DNA of 9,497 nucleotides from an uncultured Micrococcales bacterium (GCA_903915555.1 CAIWTL010000276.1:1-9497); one strand, 5' to 3'; positions 1 through 6,523 are shown, numbered from the stretch's first letter. Notes: generated by a model from the letters alone, not told the origin. Numbers and translations: made by a program.

Positions 1-567
1 CTGGTTGATGATCGTGTCGATGCAGACGGCTGTCTTACCGGTCTGGCGGTCACCGATGATCAGCTGCCGCTGGCCACGCCCGATGGCGGTCATCGCGTCG
101 ATCGCCTTGATCCCCGTCAGCATGGGCTCGCTGACCGGCTGGCGTTGCACGACACTCGGCGCCTGGACCTCGAGGGCGCGGCGCTCGTCCGATTCGATCT
201 CGCCCATCCCATCGATGGGCTCGCCGAGGGGATTGACGACGCGACCGAGGAACCCGTCGCCGACCGGTACCGACAGGATCTCGCCCGTCCGGCGGACCTC
301 TTGGCCCTCCTCGATCTTCGATCCGTCACCCAGCAGCACGACACCGATCTCTCGGACGTCGAGGTTCAGTGCGATCCCGAGCAGACCACCCTTGAATTCG
401 AGCAGTTCGTTGGTCATCGCGTTGTGCAGACCCTCGACGCGGGCGATGCCGTCCCCGGTCTCCAGGACACGACCCACCTCGTCCCGTGAGGTACCGCTCT
501 CGAACGCGGCTACGTTGCGTTCGATCGCATTGCGGATCTCATCCGGCTGGATGGTCAGCTCGGTCAT
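1..567 (-). CDS. atpA: ATP synthase F1 subunit alpha, N-terminal part (cut by window edge)
   Basis: Subunit alpha alternates with beta in the F1 hexamer on the cytoplasmic side of the membrane and forms the non-catalytic nucleotide sites. The 189 residues present start at the ATG ending at 567 and run in frame to base 1, so about the first third of a normal subunit of roughly 510-550 residues is here. Visible parts: the N-terminal helix and beta-barrel region (residues 1-95, including GRVLETGDGIARVEGL at 32-47), then the start of the nucleotide-binding domain with the Walker A motif GDRQTGKT at 172-179, which is the alpha-type sequence (beta has GGAGVGKT). A strong AGGAGG ribosome binding site fixes the start. 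It follows atpH by 19 bases in the same operon. No defect is visible in the part seen. Confidence 0.98.
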   Translation of the reverse strand, partial: MTELTIQPDEIRNAIERNVAAFESGTSRDEVGRVLETGDGIARVEGLHNAMTNELLEFKGGLLGIALNLDVREIGVVLLGDGSKIEEGQEVRRTGEILSVPVGDGFLGRVVNPLGEPIDGMGEIESDERRALEVQAPSVVQRQPVSEPMLTGIKAIDAMTAIGRGQRQLIIGDRQTGKTAVCIDTIINQ

Positions 568-574
568 CGTGGCT

Positions 575-580
575 CCTCCT
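575..580 (-). promoter_or_regulatory. Ribosome binding site of atpA
   Basis: On the minus strand AGGAGG, a perfect match to the anti-Shine-Dalgarno, lies 7 bases before the atpA ATG, within the 19-base atpH-atpA gap. It is the strongest ribosome binding site in the window. That fits the need for three alpha copies per complex against one delta from the gene before it. Confidence 0.85.
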
Positions 581-586
581 GGTGAC

Positions 587-1396
587 TCAGCCGGTGACCC
601 GGCGTCGTGCGTTGTCGAGACGGCTGGCGATGGAGCCGTCAATGACCTCATCGCCGATCTGTACGGATACCCCACCGATGAGGTCGGGGTCGGTTTCGGT
701 CTGCAGCGCGACAGGCTGCTTGTAGATGCGCTCCAGGACAGCGGTCAGGCGCGCGGACTGGTCGGCGTCGAGCGGCTGCGCGGAGCGGACGACGGCGACG
801 AGTTTGCCCCGTCGATCCGCCGCGAGGTCCGACATCTGCTCGACCGCCTGATCGAGGCGACGGCCGCGCAGGTGCGACGTCACGAAGGACAGGACCTCGG
901 TGGTGGTGGGCTCCGCCTTGTCGGCGAGCAGGTCGTTGATGATGCCGGTCTTCGCCGCCACCGGCAGAGCCGGGGAGGACAGGGCGAGTTGCAGGTCCGG
1001 GTCGGCGACCGCCGCGCGTCCGAACCGGAACAACTCGTTCTCCACGCGGTCCAGTTGGCCCTGCTTCTCCGCCGAGGCGAAGAGGCATCGGACACCCGCG
1101 AGTTCGAAGGCGTCCACCAGGTCGTTGCCGCTCGACCAACGCAGCCCCGCGATCGTGCCGGCCAGTCCCTGCGCGAGGGAGCAGACCTTGCCGTCCAGCA
1201 GGCCAGTCAGGAGAGCGGTGCGCTCCCCCGAGGGCCGGCCCGCATCCGACAACGCGTCACGTAGGGACTTCTCCCGTCCGACCAGGTCGGCGACCTGCAG
1301 GAGATCGCGCCCGGCCTGCATGAGCTCAGGGTTGTCGTACGCGACGTCGACGGCCTCGCGGACCGTCTTCATCGAGGCGCGGGAACTGCCGATCAT
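587..1396 (-). CDS. atpH: ATP synthase subunit delta (long actinobacterial form)
   Basis: The delta subunit (OSCP equivalent) sits on top of F1 and ties the alpha3beta3 head to the peripheral stalk formed by subunit b. The protein has 269 residues, against about 177 in E. coli, matching the longer form of Streptomyces-type Actinomycetota with a helical N-terminal extension. Recognisable parts are ENELFRFGR at 119-127 and the C-terminal signature GGVSVQIGDEVIDGSIASRL at 241-260, which contacts subunit b. The start is the ATG at 1396; its last base is shared with the atpF stop (ATGA), so translation is probably coupled. The N-terminus, MIGSSRASM, resembles Streptomyces delta (recalled from memory), which supports this start over the internal Met at residue 9. 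It is separate from subunit b, unlike the b-delta fusion of mycobacteria. Confidence 0.96.
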   Translation of the reverse strand: MIGSSRASMKTVREAVDVAYDNPELMQAGRDLLQVADLVGREKSLRDALSDAGRPSGERTALLTGLLDGKVCSLAQGLAGTIAGLRWSSGNDLVDAFELAGVRCLFASAEKQGQLDRVENELFRFGRAAVADPDLQLALSSPALPVAAKTGIINDLLADKAEPTTTEVLSFVTSHLRGRRLDQAVEQMSDLAADRRGKLVAVVRSAQPLDADQSARLTAVLERIYKQPVALQTETDPDLIGGVSVQIGDEVIDGSIASRLDNARRRVTG

Positions 1397-1959
1397 CAGG
1401 AGTTGTCTCCCGCCGACGACGCCTCGAGATCGGCGATGAACCGATCCACGACACCGCGGGCACGGGCATCGTCGCTGAGCGTCTCACCGACGATGCGTCC
1501 CGCGAGGTCGACGGCCAGGCCGCCGACGTCCTGCCGGAGCGCGGCCACGGTCTGGGTACGTTCCGCCGCCAACTGGGCCTCGCCGCGCTGCGCGATGGCA
1601 CTGCGCTCGGCTTCGGCCTGCTGTTTCGCCTGGTCGACGATGACCTTGGCGTCAGCCTCGGCCTTGGCACGGATGTTCGCCGCCTCCTCGTGGGCGTTGG
1701 CGATCTGTTCCTTGTACTGGGCCATCATCGCCTTCGCCTCGGCCTCGGCCTTGGCCGCCCGCTCGATGCCACCTTCGATGGCGTCGGTGCGGTCCTTCAG
1801 TGTCTGCTCGATCTTGGGGAGGACGAGCTTCCACAGAGCGAAGAAGACGATGAAGAACGCGACGATACCCAGGATGAACTCGTCGAGGGGCACGGCGAGG
1901 ACGCTGGGCGACTCACCTTCGCCGCCGGCGGCGGCCAGTGCGGTTCCGACTGTGATCAC
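1396..1959 (-). CDS. atpF: ATP synthase Fo subunit b
   Basis: Subunit b forms the peripheral stalk that holds the F1 head still against the rotating c ring. The 187-residue product has a short N-terminal segment, one membrane helix at about residues 25-47 (LDEFILGIVAFFIVFFALWK and onward), then a long Ala/Glu/Lys/Arg-rich helix from about 50 to 160 typical of the right-handed coiled coil of b dimers, ending in a delta-binding tail. The start is a GTG at 1959, 16 bases after the atpE stop, with only a weak GGGAA-like site before it. Its stop overlaps the atpH start. Only one b-type gene is present, so a b2 homodimer is likely. Confidence 0.96.
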   Translation of the reverse strand: MITVGTALAAAGGEGESPSVLAVPLDEFILGIVAFFIVFFALWKLVLPKIEQTLKDRTDAIEGGIERAAKAEAEAKAMMAQYKEQIANAHEEAANIRAKAEADAKVIVDQAKQQAEAERSAIAQRGEAQLAAERTQTVAALRQDVGGLAVDLAGRIVGETLSDDARARGVVDRFIADLEASSAGDNS

Positions 1960-1975
1960 TGGGATTCCCGGTTGC

Positions 1976-2203
1976 TCAGACGCCGTAGACGAACGGGACG
2001 ACGAAGCCGATCAGGGCCAGCGCCTCGGCGAGGGCGAAGCCGAGCAGCATGTTCTGCCGGATGACGCCGTAGGCCTCGGGCTGACGGGCGATGGCCTGGA
2101 CACCCTGGCCGAAGATGATGCCGATGCCGACACCGGGGCCGATGGCGGCGAGGCCGTAACCGACCGAGCCGATCGAACCGGAGAGCTCCGCGAGCAGAGT
2201 CAT
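1976..2203 (-). CDS. atpE: ATP synthase Fo subunit c (proton-binding ring subunit)
   Basis: Subunit c forms the rotating ring that carries protons through the membrane. The 75-residue protein is a two-helix hairpin: helix 1 has the glycine-repeat motif AIGPGVGIG at 20-28, the polar loop is ARQP at 39-42, and helix 2 carries the essential carboxylate Glu60 in ALAEALALIG. The residue after Glu60 is Ala and no Ser/Thr ligand set of sodium-type rings is seen, so proton coupling is expected. A good ribosome binding site precedes the ATG. The 102-base gap before the gene holds a 7-bp hairpin; subunit c is needed in many more copies than a or b, so this is a plausible place for differential expression. 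Confidence 0.98.
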   Translation of the reverse strand: MTLLAELSGSIGSVGYGLAAIGPGVGIGIIFGQGVQAIARQPEAYGVIRQNMLLGFALAEALALIGFVVPFVYGV

Positions 2204-2210
2204 TACTTTT

Positions 2211-2217
2211 CCTTCCT
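2211..2217 (-). promoter_or_regulatory. Ribosome binding site of atpE
   Basis: Minus-strand AGGAAGG, followed by an A-rich 7-base spacer (AAAAGTA) before the atpE ATG. The purine-rich, weakly structured start region sits 5 bases after a GC-only hairpin stem, a layout that favours efficient initiation. Confidence 0.75.
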
Positions 2218-2222
2218 GTTGG

Positions 2223-2241
2223 CCGGCGGGCGGTCCGCCGG
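2223..2241 (-). repeat. Perfect 7-bp inverted repeat (RNA hairpin) between atpB and atpE
   Basis: On the minus strand CCGGCGG, a 5-base loop ACCGC, then CCGCCGG, giving seven consecutive G-C pairs. No T-run follows, so a classic intrinsic terminator is unlikely. It lies 5 bases before the atpE Shine-Dalgarno in the longest gap inside this operon. It could protect or define the 5' end of a processed atpE-containing mRNA. The structure is seen; the role is inferred. Confidence 0.6.
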
Positions 2242-2257
2242 TCTGAGGAGCATGGTG

Positions 2258-2263
2258 AGTCTA
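2258..2263 (-). promoter_or_regulatory. Possible internal -10 box upstream of atpE
   Basis: Minus-strand TAGACT fits TAnnnT and is identical to the box before glyA. It is 54 bases upstream of the atpE ATG. I see no good -35 at 16-19 bases, so this is a weak call. If real it would give extra atpE transcripts starting just before the hairpin. Confidence 0.2.
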
Positions 2264-2305
2264 GTCATTCAGTTGTGACGGGTGCCTGGTCGCAGGAACC
2301 CGGGA

Positions 2306-3124
2306 TCAGTGTTCGGCGTGCAGCGCTCCGGAGATGTACACCGCGGTGAGCAGCGTGAAGATGTAGGCCTGCAGGGCCTGGATCAGCAACTCGAAGGCGG
2401 TCAGTGCGAGGACGACGACGAAGGAGACTGCAGACCCCAACAGTCCGATGATGGTCGGGCTGAAGAGGTACCAGGCGGCCACGGTGAACGTCACGATCAG
2501 CAGGTGGCCCGCGAACATGTTGGCGAACAGACGGACGCAGTGGGTGAAAGGCCTCACCAGGATGTTCGAGATCAGCTCGATCGGCGCCAGGATGATGTAG
2601 AGCGGTTTGGGCAGCCCCGGGGGGAACATGATGTTCTTGAAGAAGCCCCAGCCGCCCTGCTTGGCGATCCCCAGCGGGACCCAGGTGAGATAGACGATGA
2701 GCGCGAAGGCGACCGGGATCGCGAAGACACTCGTCACTGGGAACACGAGGGTGGGGAAGATGCCCATGAAGTTGAGCACCCAGATGAAGAAGAAGAAGGT
2801 GAACAGCAGGGGGACGAACCTCTCGCCGCCCTTGCCGATCACATCGCGGGCGATGCCGTCCCGGATGAAGCCGTAACCCACCTCGCCCACGTTCTGCGCG
2901 CCGCGGGGGACGATCTTCGGCTTGCGGAAGGCGAACCAGAAGAACCCGATCACCACGATCGCGCCGATGAACAGCTGGATCATGGCCTTGTTGAAGCCGA
3001 ACGGCCCGATCGAGAAGACGTTGTCGAAGAAGAAGATCTCGGTTCCCGGCGCGGGGAAGGTGCACTCCGGGAAGTTGCAGCCCCAGGCCGACGACGGCAG
3101 GGCAGCGGACAGGCTAAGACCCAT
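2306..3124 (-). CDS. atpB: ATP synthase Fo subunit a
   Basis: Subunit a is the stator channel protein that passes protons to and from the c ring. From the ATG at 3124 it has 272 residues with several long hydrophobic helices. The key arginine is Arg198 in VRLFANMFAGH (E. coli Arg210), and the last helices carry ELLIQALQAYIFTLLTAVYIS at 245-265, including the conserved Gln252. His207 occupies the place of E. coli Glu219, a common replacement. An upstream in-frame GTG at 3136 would add four residues (MRFP), but that GTG is part of GTGAGG, a good ribosome binding site for the ATG, so I chose 3124. The start overlaps the end of atpZ by 11 bases. Two cysteines (16 and 21) lie in the N-terminal segment before the first membrane helix. 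Confidence 0.97.
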   Translation of the reverse strand: MGLSLSAALPSSAWGCNFPECTFPAPGTEIFFFDNVFSIGPFGFNKAMIQLFIGAIVVIGFFWFAFRKPKIVPRGAQNVGEVGYGFIRDGIARDVIGKGGERFVPLLFTFFFFIWVLNFMGIFPTLVFPVTSVFAIPVAFALIVYLTWVPLGIAKQGGWGFFKNIMFPPGLPKPLYIILAPIELISNILVRPFTHCVRLFANMFAGHLLIVTFTVAAWYLFSPTIIGLLGSAVSFVVVLALTAFELLIQALQAYIFTLLTAVYISGALHAEH

Positions 3125-3440
3125 CGGAAACCTCACGTTCGATGCGGGCGCGGGTCATACGCGCCGACCAGGAGTTCGAGCCCGAGATGTCGAGAGCGGG
3201 CGCTTTGGTCCCCAGCTGGTTGACCCGGACGACCGAGAGGTAGATCCCCAGGCCCATCCCGAGCATCGCGCCCACGGCAAGACCGGCGGTCGGATTCCCG
3301 AGCCATTGGCCCACCAACCAGCCCAGTGCGCCGTACAGGAGCATCCCGCCGATGAGCCGGCTCACGATGCCCCACGCCTCGTGTCCCGTCACACGGGCCG
3401 CGTCCTGAGTGGCCGCGAGAGAGGCGGGGGTGGGCTTCAC
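3114..3440 (-). CDS. atpZ: AtpZ/AtpI-family small membrane protein (F-ATPase gate family)
   Basis: This 108-residue protein has two predicted membrane helices, at about 27-46 (LIGGMLLYGALGWLVGQWLG) and 52-74 (AGLAVGAMLGMGLGIYLSVV), with a polar N-terminus and a basic C-terminal tail. The pattern RLIGGMLLYGALGWLVGQWLG is typical of the AtpZ / F0F1-ATPase gate family (Pfam F0F1-ATPase_gate), whose members lie just before atpB and have been linked to ATP synthase assembly and Mg/Ca handling. The start is a GTG at 3440 without a Shine-Dalgarno but with a promoter-like box 7 bases upstream. Its 3' end overlaps atpB. The molecular role is uncertain; the family assignment is fairly secure from pattern and position. 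Confidence 0.8.
   Translation of the reverse strand: MKPTPASLAATQDAARVTGHEAWGIVSRLIGGMLLYGALGWLVGQWLGNPTAGLAVGAMLGMGLGIYLSVVRVNQLGTKAPALDISGSNSWSARMTRARIEREVSDGS
3131..3136 (-). promoter_or_regulatory. Ribosome binding site that decides the atpB start
   Basis: Minus-strand GTGAGG lies 6 bases before the ATG at 3124 and inside the end of the atpZ coding region. It includes the alternative in-frame GTG (3134-3136), for which no purine-rich site is visible further upstream. The ATG is therefore the more likely start. Confidence 0.6.
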
Positions 3441-3447
3441 GCGTGAG

Positions 3448-3476
3448 ACGTTAGCAGGATGGCGACCGCGTATCAG
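3448..3476 (-). promoter_or_regulatory. Predicted promoter of the atpZBEFHA operon (leaderless start)
   Basis: On the minus strand CTGATA (3471-3476; four of six matches to TTGACA), a 17-base spacer, then TAACGT (3448-3453; fits TAnnnT). Seven bases separate the -10 box from the GTG of atpZ, so transcription would start at or beside the start codon. No ribosome binding site lies in those seven bases, which agrees with a leaderless mRNA. It lies in the 86-base atpI-atpZ gap. Confidence 0.55.
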
Positions 3477-3526
3477 GTCGGGGGGTCACTGTGGTGTGGC
3501 GCGCCCGGCCGAGAGGCCCTCGCACG

Positions 3527-3964
3527 TCACTTCAGGTGCTCGGACGACTGCTGGACGGCAGGGGGAACGTTGTCCGGATCGACGTAGAGAACCTTGGTCC
3601 GCGAGAAGATCACGACCTCGCACGCGGTCCAGACCAGGGTGCAGGCCAGGATCGTCAGGGCGAAGACCTTCGTGTCGAAGAGAGTCGTGCCCTGCAGTGC
3701 CAGAAGGAGTCCCAGCAGCACGCCGATCTTGATGATGTAGAGGGTCATCGCGACCATGAGTCCGGCCTGCGGGTTGTGCTTGAGGACCCCACCCAGCACC
3801 AACTGACCGATCATGAAGAACACGACCACCACCACGGTCCCGATGAGTGCCCCCACGCCGCCGGCGCTCCCCTTCAACGCGAAGGCGCCCACGGTGATGG
3901 CGGCGCCGACCGCAGCGGTCGGAAGGGCCGCGCCGCGCACGATGGTGCGGGTGAACTGATCCAT
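3527..3964 (-). CDS. AtpI-like membrane protein upstream of the ATP synthase operon
   Basis: This 145-residue protein has four likely membrane helices (about 10-29, 36-60, 68-90 and 98-120) and a hydrophilic C-terminal tail. Its size, four-helix layout and position between rfe and the Fo genes match the poorly conserved AtpI-type proteins of Actinomycetota, such as the Rv1303 position in Mycobacterium. AtpI proteins of other bacteria have been proposed to help c-ring assembly. No catalytic motif is visible, and family membership rests mainly on context and topology. The ATG at 3964 has no clear ribosome binding site, but TAGCCT lies 6 bases before it. With atpZ next door, this locus encodes two different small Fo-associated membrane proteins. 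Confidence 0.75.
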   Translation of the reverse strand: MDQFTRTIVRGAALPTAAVGAAITVGAFALKGSAGGVGALIGTVVVVVFFMIGQLVLGGVLKHNPQAGLMVAMTLYIIKIGVLLGLLLALQGTTLFDTKVFALTILACTLVWTACEVVIFSRTKVLYVDPDNVPPAVQQSSEHLK

Positions 3965-3970
3965 CCCACG

Positions 3971-3976
3971 AGGCTA
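3971..3976 (-). promoter_or_regulatory. Predicted -10 box for atpI, leaderless arrangement
   Basis: Minus-strand TAGCCT (TAnnnT) ends 6 bases before the atpI ATG. There is no clear Shine-Dalgarno in the spacer (CGTGGG) and no convincing -35. It lies in the 78-base rfe-atpI gap, which is otherwise GC-rich with short imperfect dyads. Confidence 0.4.
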
Positions 3977-4042
3977 ACCCCTGGCAGCACCCGGTGCCGG
4001 GGCCGGGCGGCAGTGGGGCGCCGCAGTGTCGACCGTCCCGGG

Positions 4043-5161
4043 TCAGGAGGCCTCGGCGTGGGGCTGGTCCTCGGAGAGGAGACGTCCCGGCGGGCTGCGG
4101 AGCAGCGCGAAGACCAGGAGCCCGAGGAGCGCCCCGATCCCGAGGGCCACGATGGCGGGGAGGAATGCGAGGGCGACGACCGTGCCGGCCAGGACGAGGG
4201 CCCAGCCGTAGAGCAACAGGACCGCGCCACGGTGGGAGTGCCCCATCTCCATGATGCGGTGGTGCAGATGCTCCTTGTCGGGGGCGAACGGGGATCGGCC
4301 CGCCCAGGTGCGGCGCGCCACCGCCATCCCGAGGTCGATGACCGGCAATGCGAGCACCGCGACCGGGATGAGGAGGGGCAGCAACGCGGGGGCGAGCGTC
4401 GCGGAACCGGTGGCGTTGGGGTCGACGCGACCGACCAGGGTGATGGTCGCCGTCGCGAGCACGAGGCCCAACAGCATGGAGCCGGTGTCGCCCATGAACA
4501 CGCGGGCGCGGAAGAAGTTGTGCGGCAGGAAGCCCAGGCATGCACCCACGCAGGCGGCGGACGCCAGGGTGGCGAGCGTGGCGCGATCGAACCCGTTGAC
4601 CACGTTGAGCAGATAGGAGTAGGCGAAGAAGCCGGCGGCTGCGATGGCGGCGATGCCGGCCGCCAGGCCATCCAGGCCGTCGATGAAGTTGAGGGCGTTG
4701 ATCGTGAACACGACGATGAAGACGGTCACGAGGACACTCGTGAGGGGGTCGAGCACGAAGACGCCGCCGATCGGCAGCCAGGAGATGGATATACCGCCGT
4801 ACGCGATGATGCCCGCGGCCAGCACCTGCCCCGCGAACTTGGTCAGGGCGTCCAACCCGTAGCGGTCATCGAGCATCCCGATCGCCACGAGGACCACGGA
4901 GGCCACGACGAGCGCCCAGATCGTCCCGGGCCCGCTCTCGAACACCTGGCTCAGCAGCGGCAGCCTGCTCGCGACGATGAAGGCGGCGAACAGACCTCCG
5001 AGGATCGCCAGACCGCCCATGCGCGGCGTCGGGAGGAGGTGGACGTCACGGTCGCGGACCTCCGCCATGGCGCCCCACCGCAGCGCCAATTGTCGGGCGA
5101 AGGGCGTGAGCAGGTACGCCGCGGTGGCCGCGACGAACAGACAGAGCAGCGACTCTCGCAC
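4043..5161 (-). CDS. wecA: Polyprenyl-phosphate GlcNAc-1-phosphate transferase (WecA/Rfe, MraY family)
   Basis: WecA-type enzymes move GlcNAc-1-phosphate from UDP-GlcNAc to a polyprenyl phosphate at the inner face of the membrane. This is the first step for linker or teichoic-type polymers, and in mycobacteria for the arabinogalactan linkage unit. The 372-residue protein has about ten or eleven hydrophobic helices. Family motifs are present: TPRMGG at 45-50, the Asp pair in LDD at 97-99, NFIDGLDGLAAG at 158-169, the MGDTGS loop at 223-228, and HLHHR at 298-302, which is characteristic of the WecA branch rather than MraY. The GTG start at 5161 lies 6 bases after the glyA stop without a clear ribosome binding site, so it is probably translated by coupling. 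The same gene lies beside atp genes in mycobacteria (rfe). Confidence 0.95.
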   Translation of the reverse strand: MRESLLCLFVAATAAYLLTPFARQLALRWGAMAEVRDRDVHLLPTPRMGGLAILGGLFAAFIVASRLPLLSQVFESGPGTIWALVVASVVLVAIGMLDDRYGLDALTKFAGQVLAAGIIAYGGISISWLPIGGVFVLDPLTSVLVTVFIVVFTINALNFIDGLDGLAAGIAAIAAAGFFAYSYLLNVVNGFDRATLATLASAACVGACLGFLPHNFFRARVFMGDTGSMLLGLVLATATITLVGRVDPNATGSATLAPALLPLLIPVAVLALPVIDLGMAVARRTWAGRSPFAPDKEHLHHRIMEMGHSHRGAVLLLYGWALVLAGTVVALAFLPAIVALGIGALLGLLVFALLRSPPGRLLSEDQPHAEAS

Positions 5162-5167
5162 CGACCG

Positions 5168-6424
5168 TCAGTCTGCCGGATAGGCGGGGTAGGAGGACAC
5201 CAGATCGGTGACCTCAGACCGCACGGCAGCGGAATCGTCCCCGCGCACCGCGCGCCCGATGAGGGAGGCGACCGTCTTCATGTCCCCCACCCCCATGCCC
5301 TGGGTGGTCACACATGGGGTTCCCACCCGGATGCCGCTGGCGACTGCGGGTGGCTGGGGATCGTAGGGGATGGCGTTCTTGTTGAGGGTGATCCCGACGG
5401 CATCGCATCGCTCCTCCGCCTCAGTACCGGTGACACCGAGTTCCTGGAGGTCGATGAGGGCCAGATGGGTATCGGTCCCGCCCGACACGGGGCGCATCCC
5501 CTCGTCGGCGAGCCCGGCGGCGAGTGCCTGCGCATTGGAGATCACATCTGCGGCATAGCGCTGGTACTCGGGTGTCGCAGCCTCCTTCAGTGCGACTGCC
5601 TTGGCCGCGACGCTGTGCATCAGCGGACCCCCCTGCATCATCGGGAACACCGCCTTGTCGATGGCCTTGGCGTGCTCCTCCCGGCACAGGATCATGCCGC
5701 CCCGGGGCCCACGCAGCACCTTGTGCGTCGTGAAGCAGACGACATCGGCGTAGGGCACGGGGCTCGGGATGGCCTTTCCGGCGACGAGCCCGATGAAGTG
5801 CGCGGCGTCGACCATCAGGATCGCCCCGACCTCGTCGGCGATCCCGCGGAAGGCCGCGAAGTCGATGAGGCGGGGGTACGCGGTCGCCCCACAGATGATC
5901 AGCTTCGGCCGGTGCTCGCGTGCGAGCTGGAGAACCTCGTCGTAGTCGATGAGTTCGGTGTCCTCCCGGACGCCGTAGGACACGACGTTGAACCACTTGC
6001 CGGAGAAGTTGACCTTCGACCCGTGGGTGAGGTGTCCCCCGTGGGGCAGGCTCATGGCCAGGACGGTGTCGCCGGGCTTGACGAAGGCGCCGTACGCGGC
6101 GATGTTGGCACTCGCCCCCGAATGGGGCTGCAGGTTGGCATGTTCCGCGCCGAACAGCTCCTTCGCGCGCTCGATCCCGATGAGTTCGGCCTTGTCGACC
6201 TCGGCGCACCCGCCGTAGTAGCGCCGTCCCGGGTAGCCCTCGGCGTACTTGTTCGACAGCGTCGAGCCCAGAGCGGCCAGCACGGCGGGCGAGGTGAAGT
6301 TCTCGCTCGCGATCAGCTGCAGGCCTCCCCGCTGCCGGTCCAACTCCGACAGCAGGATGCCGGCGATCTCCGGATCCTCCTGCGCCAGAGCCTCGAAGTC
6401 AGGTCCCCAGAACGGTGGTGTCAT
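5168..6424 (-). CDS. glyA: Serine hydroxymethyltransferase
   Basis: This PLP enzyme interconverts serine and glycine while charging tetrahydrofolate with a one-carbon unit, in the cytoplasm. The 418 residues match the family length. Visible motifs: ENFTS at 41-45; the loop YAEGYPGRRYYGG at 60-72; HSGASAN at 101-107; PLP-stacking and Asp residues in VDAAHFIGLVAGK at 205-217; the Schiff-base Lys235 in FTTHKVLRGPRGG; and carboxylate-binding Arg366 in SGIRVGTP. All key residues are intact. The ATG at 6424 has no obvious ribosome binding site, but a TAGACT box lies 7 bases upstream. It is the first gene of a likely glyA-rfe transcript and diverges from the Sua5-family gene. Confidence 0.98.
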   Translation of the reverse strand: MTPPFWGPDFEALAQEDPEIAGILLSELDRQRGGLQLIASENFTSPAVLAALGSTLSNKYAEGYPGRRYYGGCAEVDKAELIGIERAKELFGAEHANLQPHSGASANIAAYGAFVKPGDTVLAMSLPHGGHLTHGSKVNFSGKWFNVVSYGVREDTELIDYDEVLQLAREHRPKLIICGATAYPRLIDFAAFRGIADEVGAILMVDAAHFIGLVAGKAIPSPVPYADVVCFTTHKVLRGPRGGMILCREEHAKAIDKAVFPMMQGGPLMHSVAAKAVALKEAATPEYQRYAADVISNAQALAAGLADEGMRPVSGGTDTHLALIDLQELGVTGTEAEERCDAVGITLNKNAIPYDPQPPAVASGIRVGTPCVTTQGMGVGDMKTVASLIGRAVRGDDSAAVRSEVTDLVSSYPAYPAD

Positions 6425-6431
6425 GACCCCG

Positions 6432-6437
6432 AGTCTA
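6432..6437 (-). promoter_or_regulatory. Predicted -10 box for glyA, leaderless arrangement
   Basis: Minus-strand TAGACT (TAnnnT) followed by 7 bases (CGGGGTC) and the glyA ATG. The sequence at the usual -35 distance, GTCGCC, is a poor match. Its position predicts a transcript beginning at or next to the start codon. Confidence 0.45.
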
Positions 6438-6516
6438 CGCGCGCTCCACGGAAGGGCGACGTCGTCAGCCCGGGGTGGCGCTCGCGTCGGGTGGGGTGCG
6501 GGGTGTCGGCTGGGTG

Positions 6517-6523
6517 TTAGATG
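6517..6523 (+). promoter_or_regulatory. Possible -10 box for the Sua5-family gene
   Basis: TTAGATG on the plus strand contains TTAGAT and the offset TAGATG; neither is a full TAnnnT match, though a TG lies one base upstream of TAGATG as in extended -10 promoters. It sits 5-6 bases before the chosen GTG at 6529, which lacks a ribosome binding site. The position resembles the boxes of glyA, atpI and atpZ. No clear -35 is seen. Confidence 0.25.

Noticed and set aside
5..1264. A plus-strand open frame of about 419 codons opposite atpA and atpH
   Set aside because: Same cause: Ser/Arg/Pro-rich translation without recognisable motifs, opposite well-conserved ATP synthase genes.
1976..2203. Sodium-coupled ATP synthase
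   Set aside because: The c subunit has Glu60 followed by Ala, without the Gln/Ser/Thr ligand set of known sodium-binding rings.
1403..2278. A plus-strand open frame of about 291 codons opposite atpF and atpE
   Set aside because: Antisense shadow; the opposite strand encodes subunits b and c with intact functional motifs.
3977..4042. Rho-independent terminator between rfe and atpI
   Set aside because: The GC-rich dyads here (for example GCACCGGGTGC on the minus strand) are short or mismatched and no T-run follows.
3491..6520. A plus-strand open frame of about 1009 codons opposite atpI, rfe and glyA
   Set aside because: Its product is a low-complexity run of Arg, Gly, Asp, Glu and His without domains, and it lies antisense to three clearly conserved proteins. 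Long antisense frames arise from the GC-rich third-position bias of the real genes.
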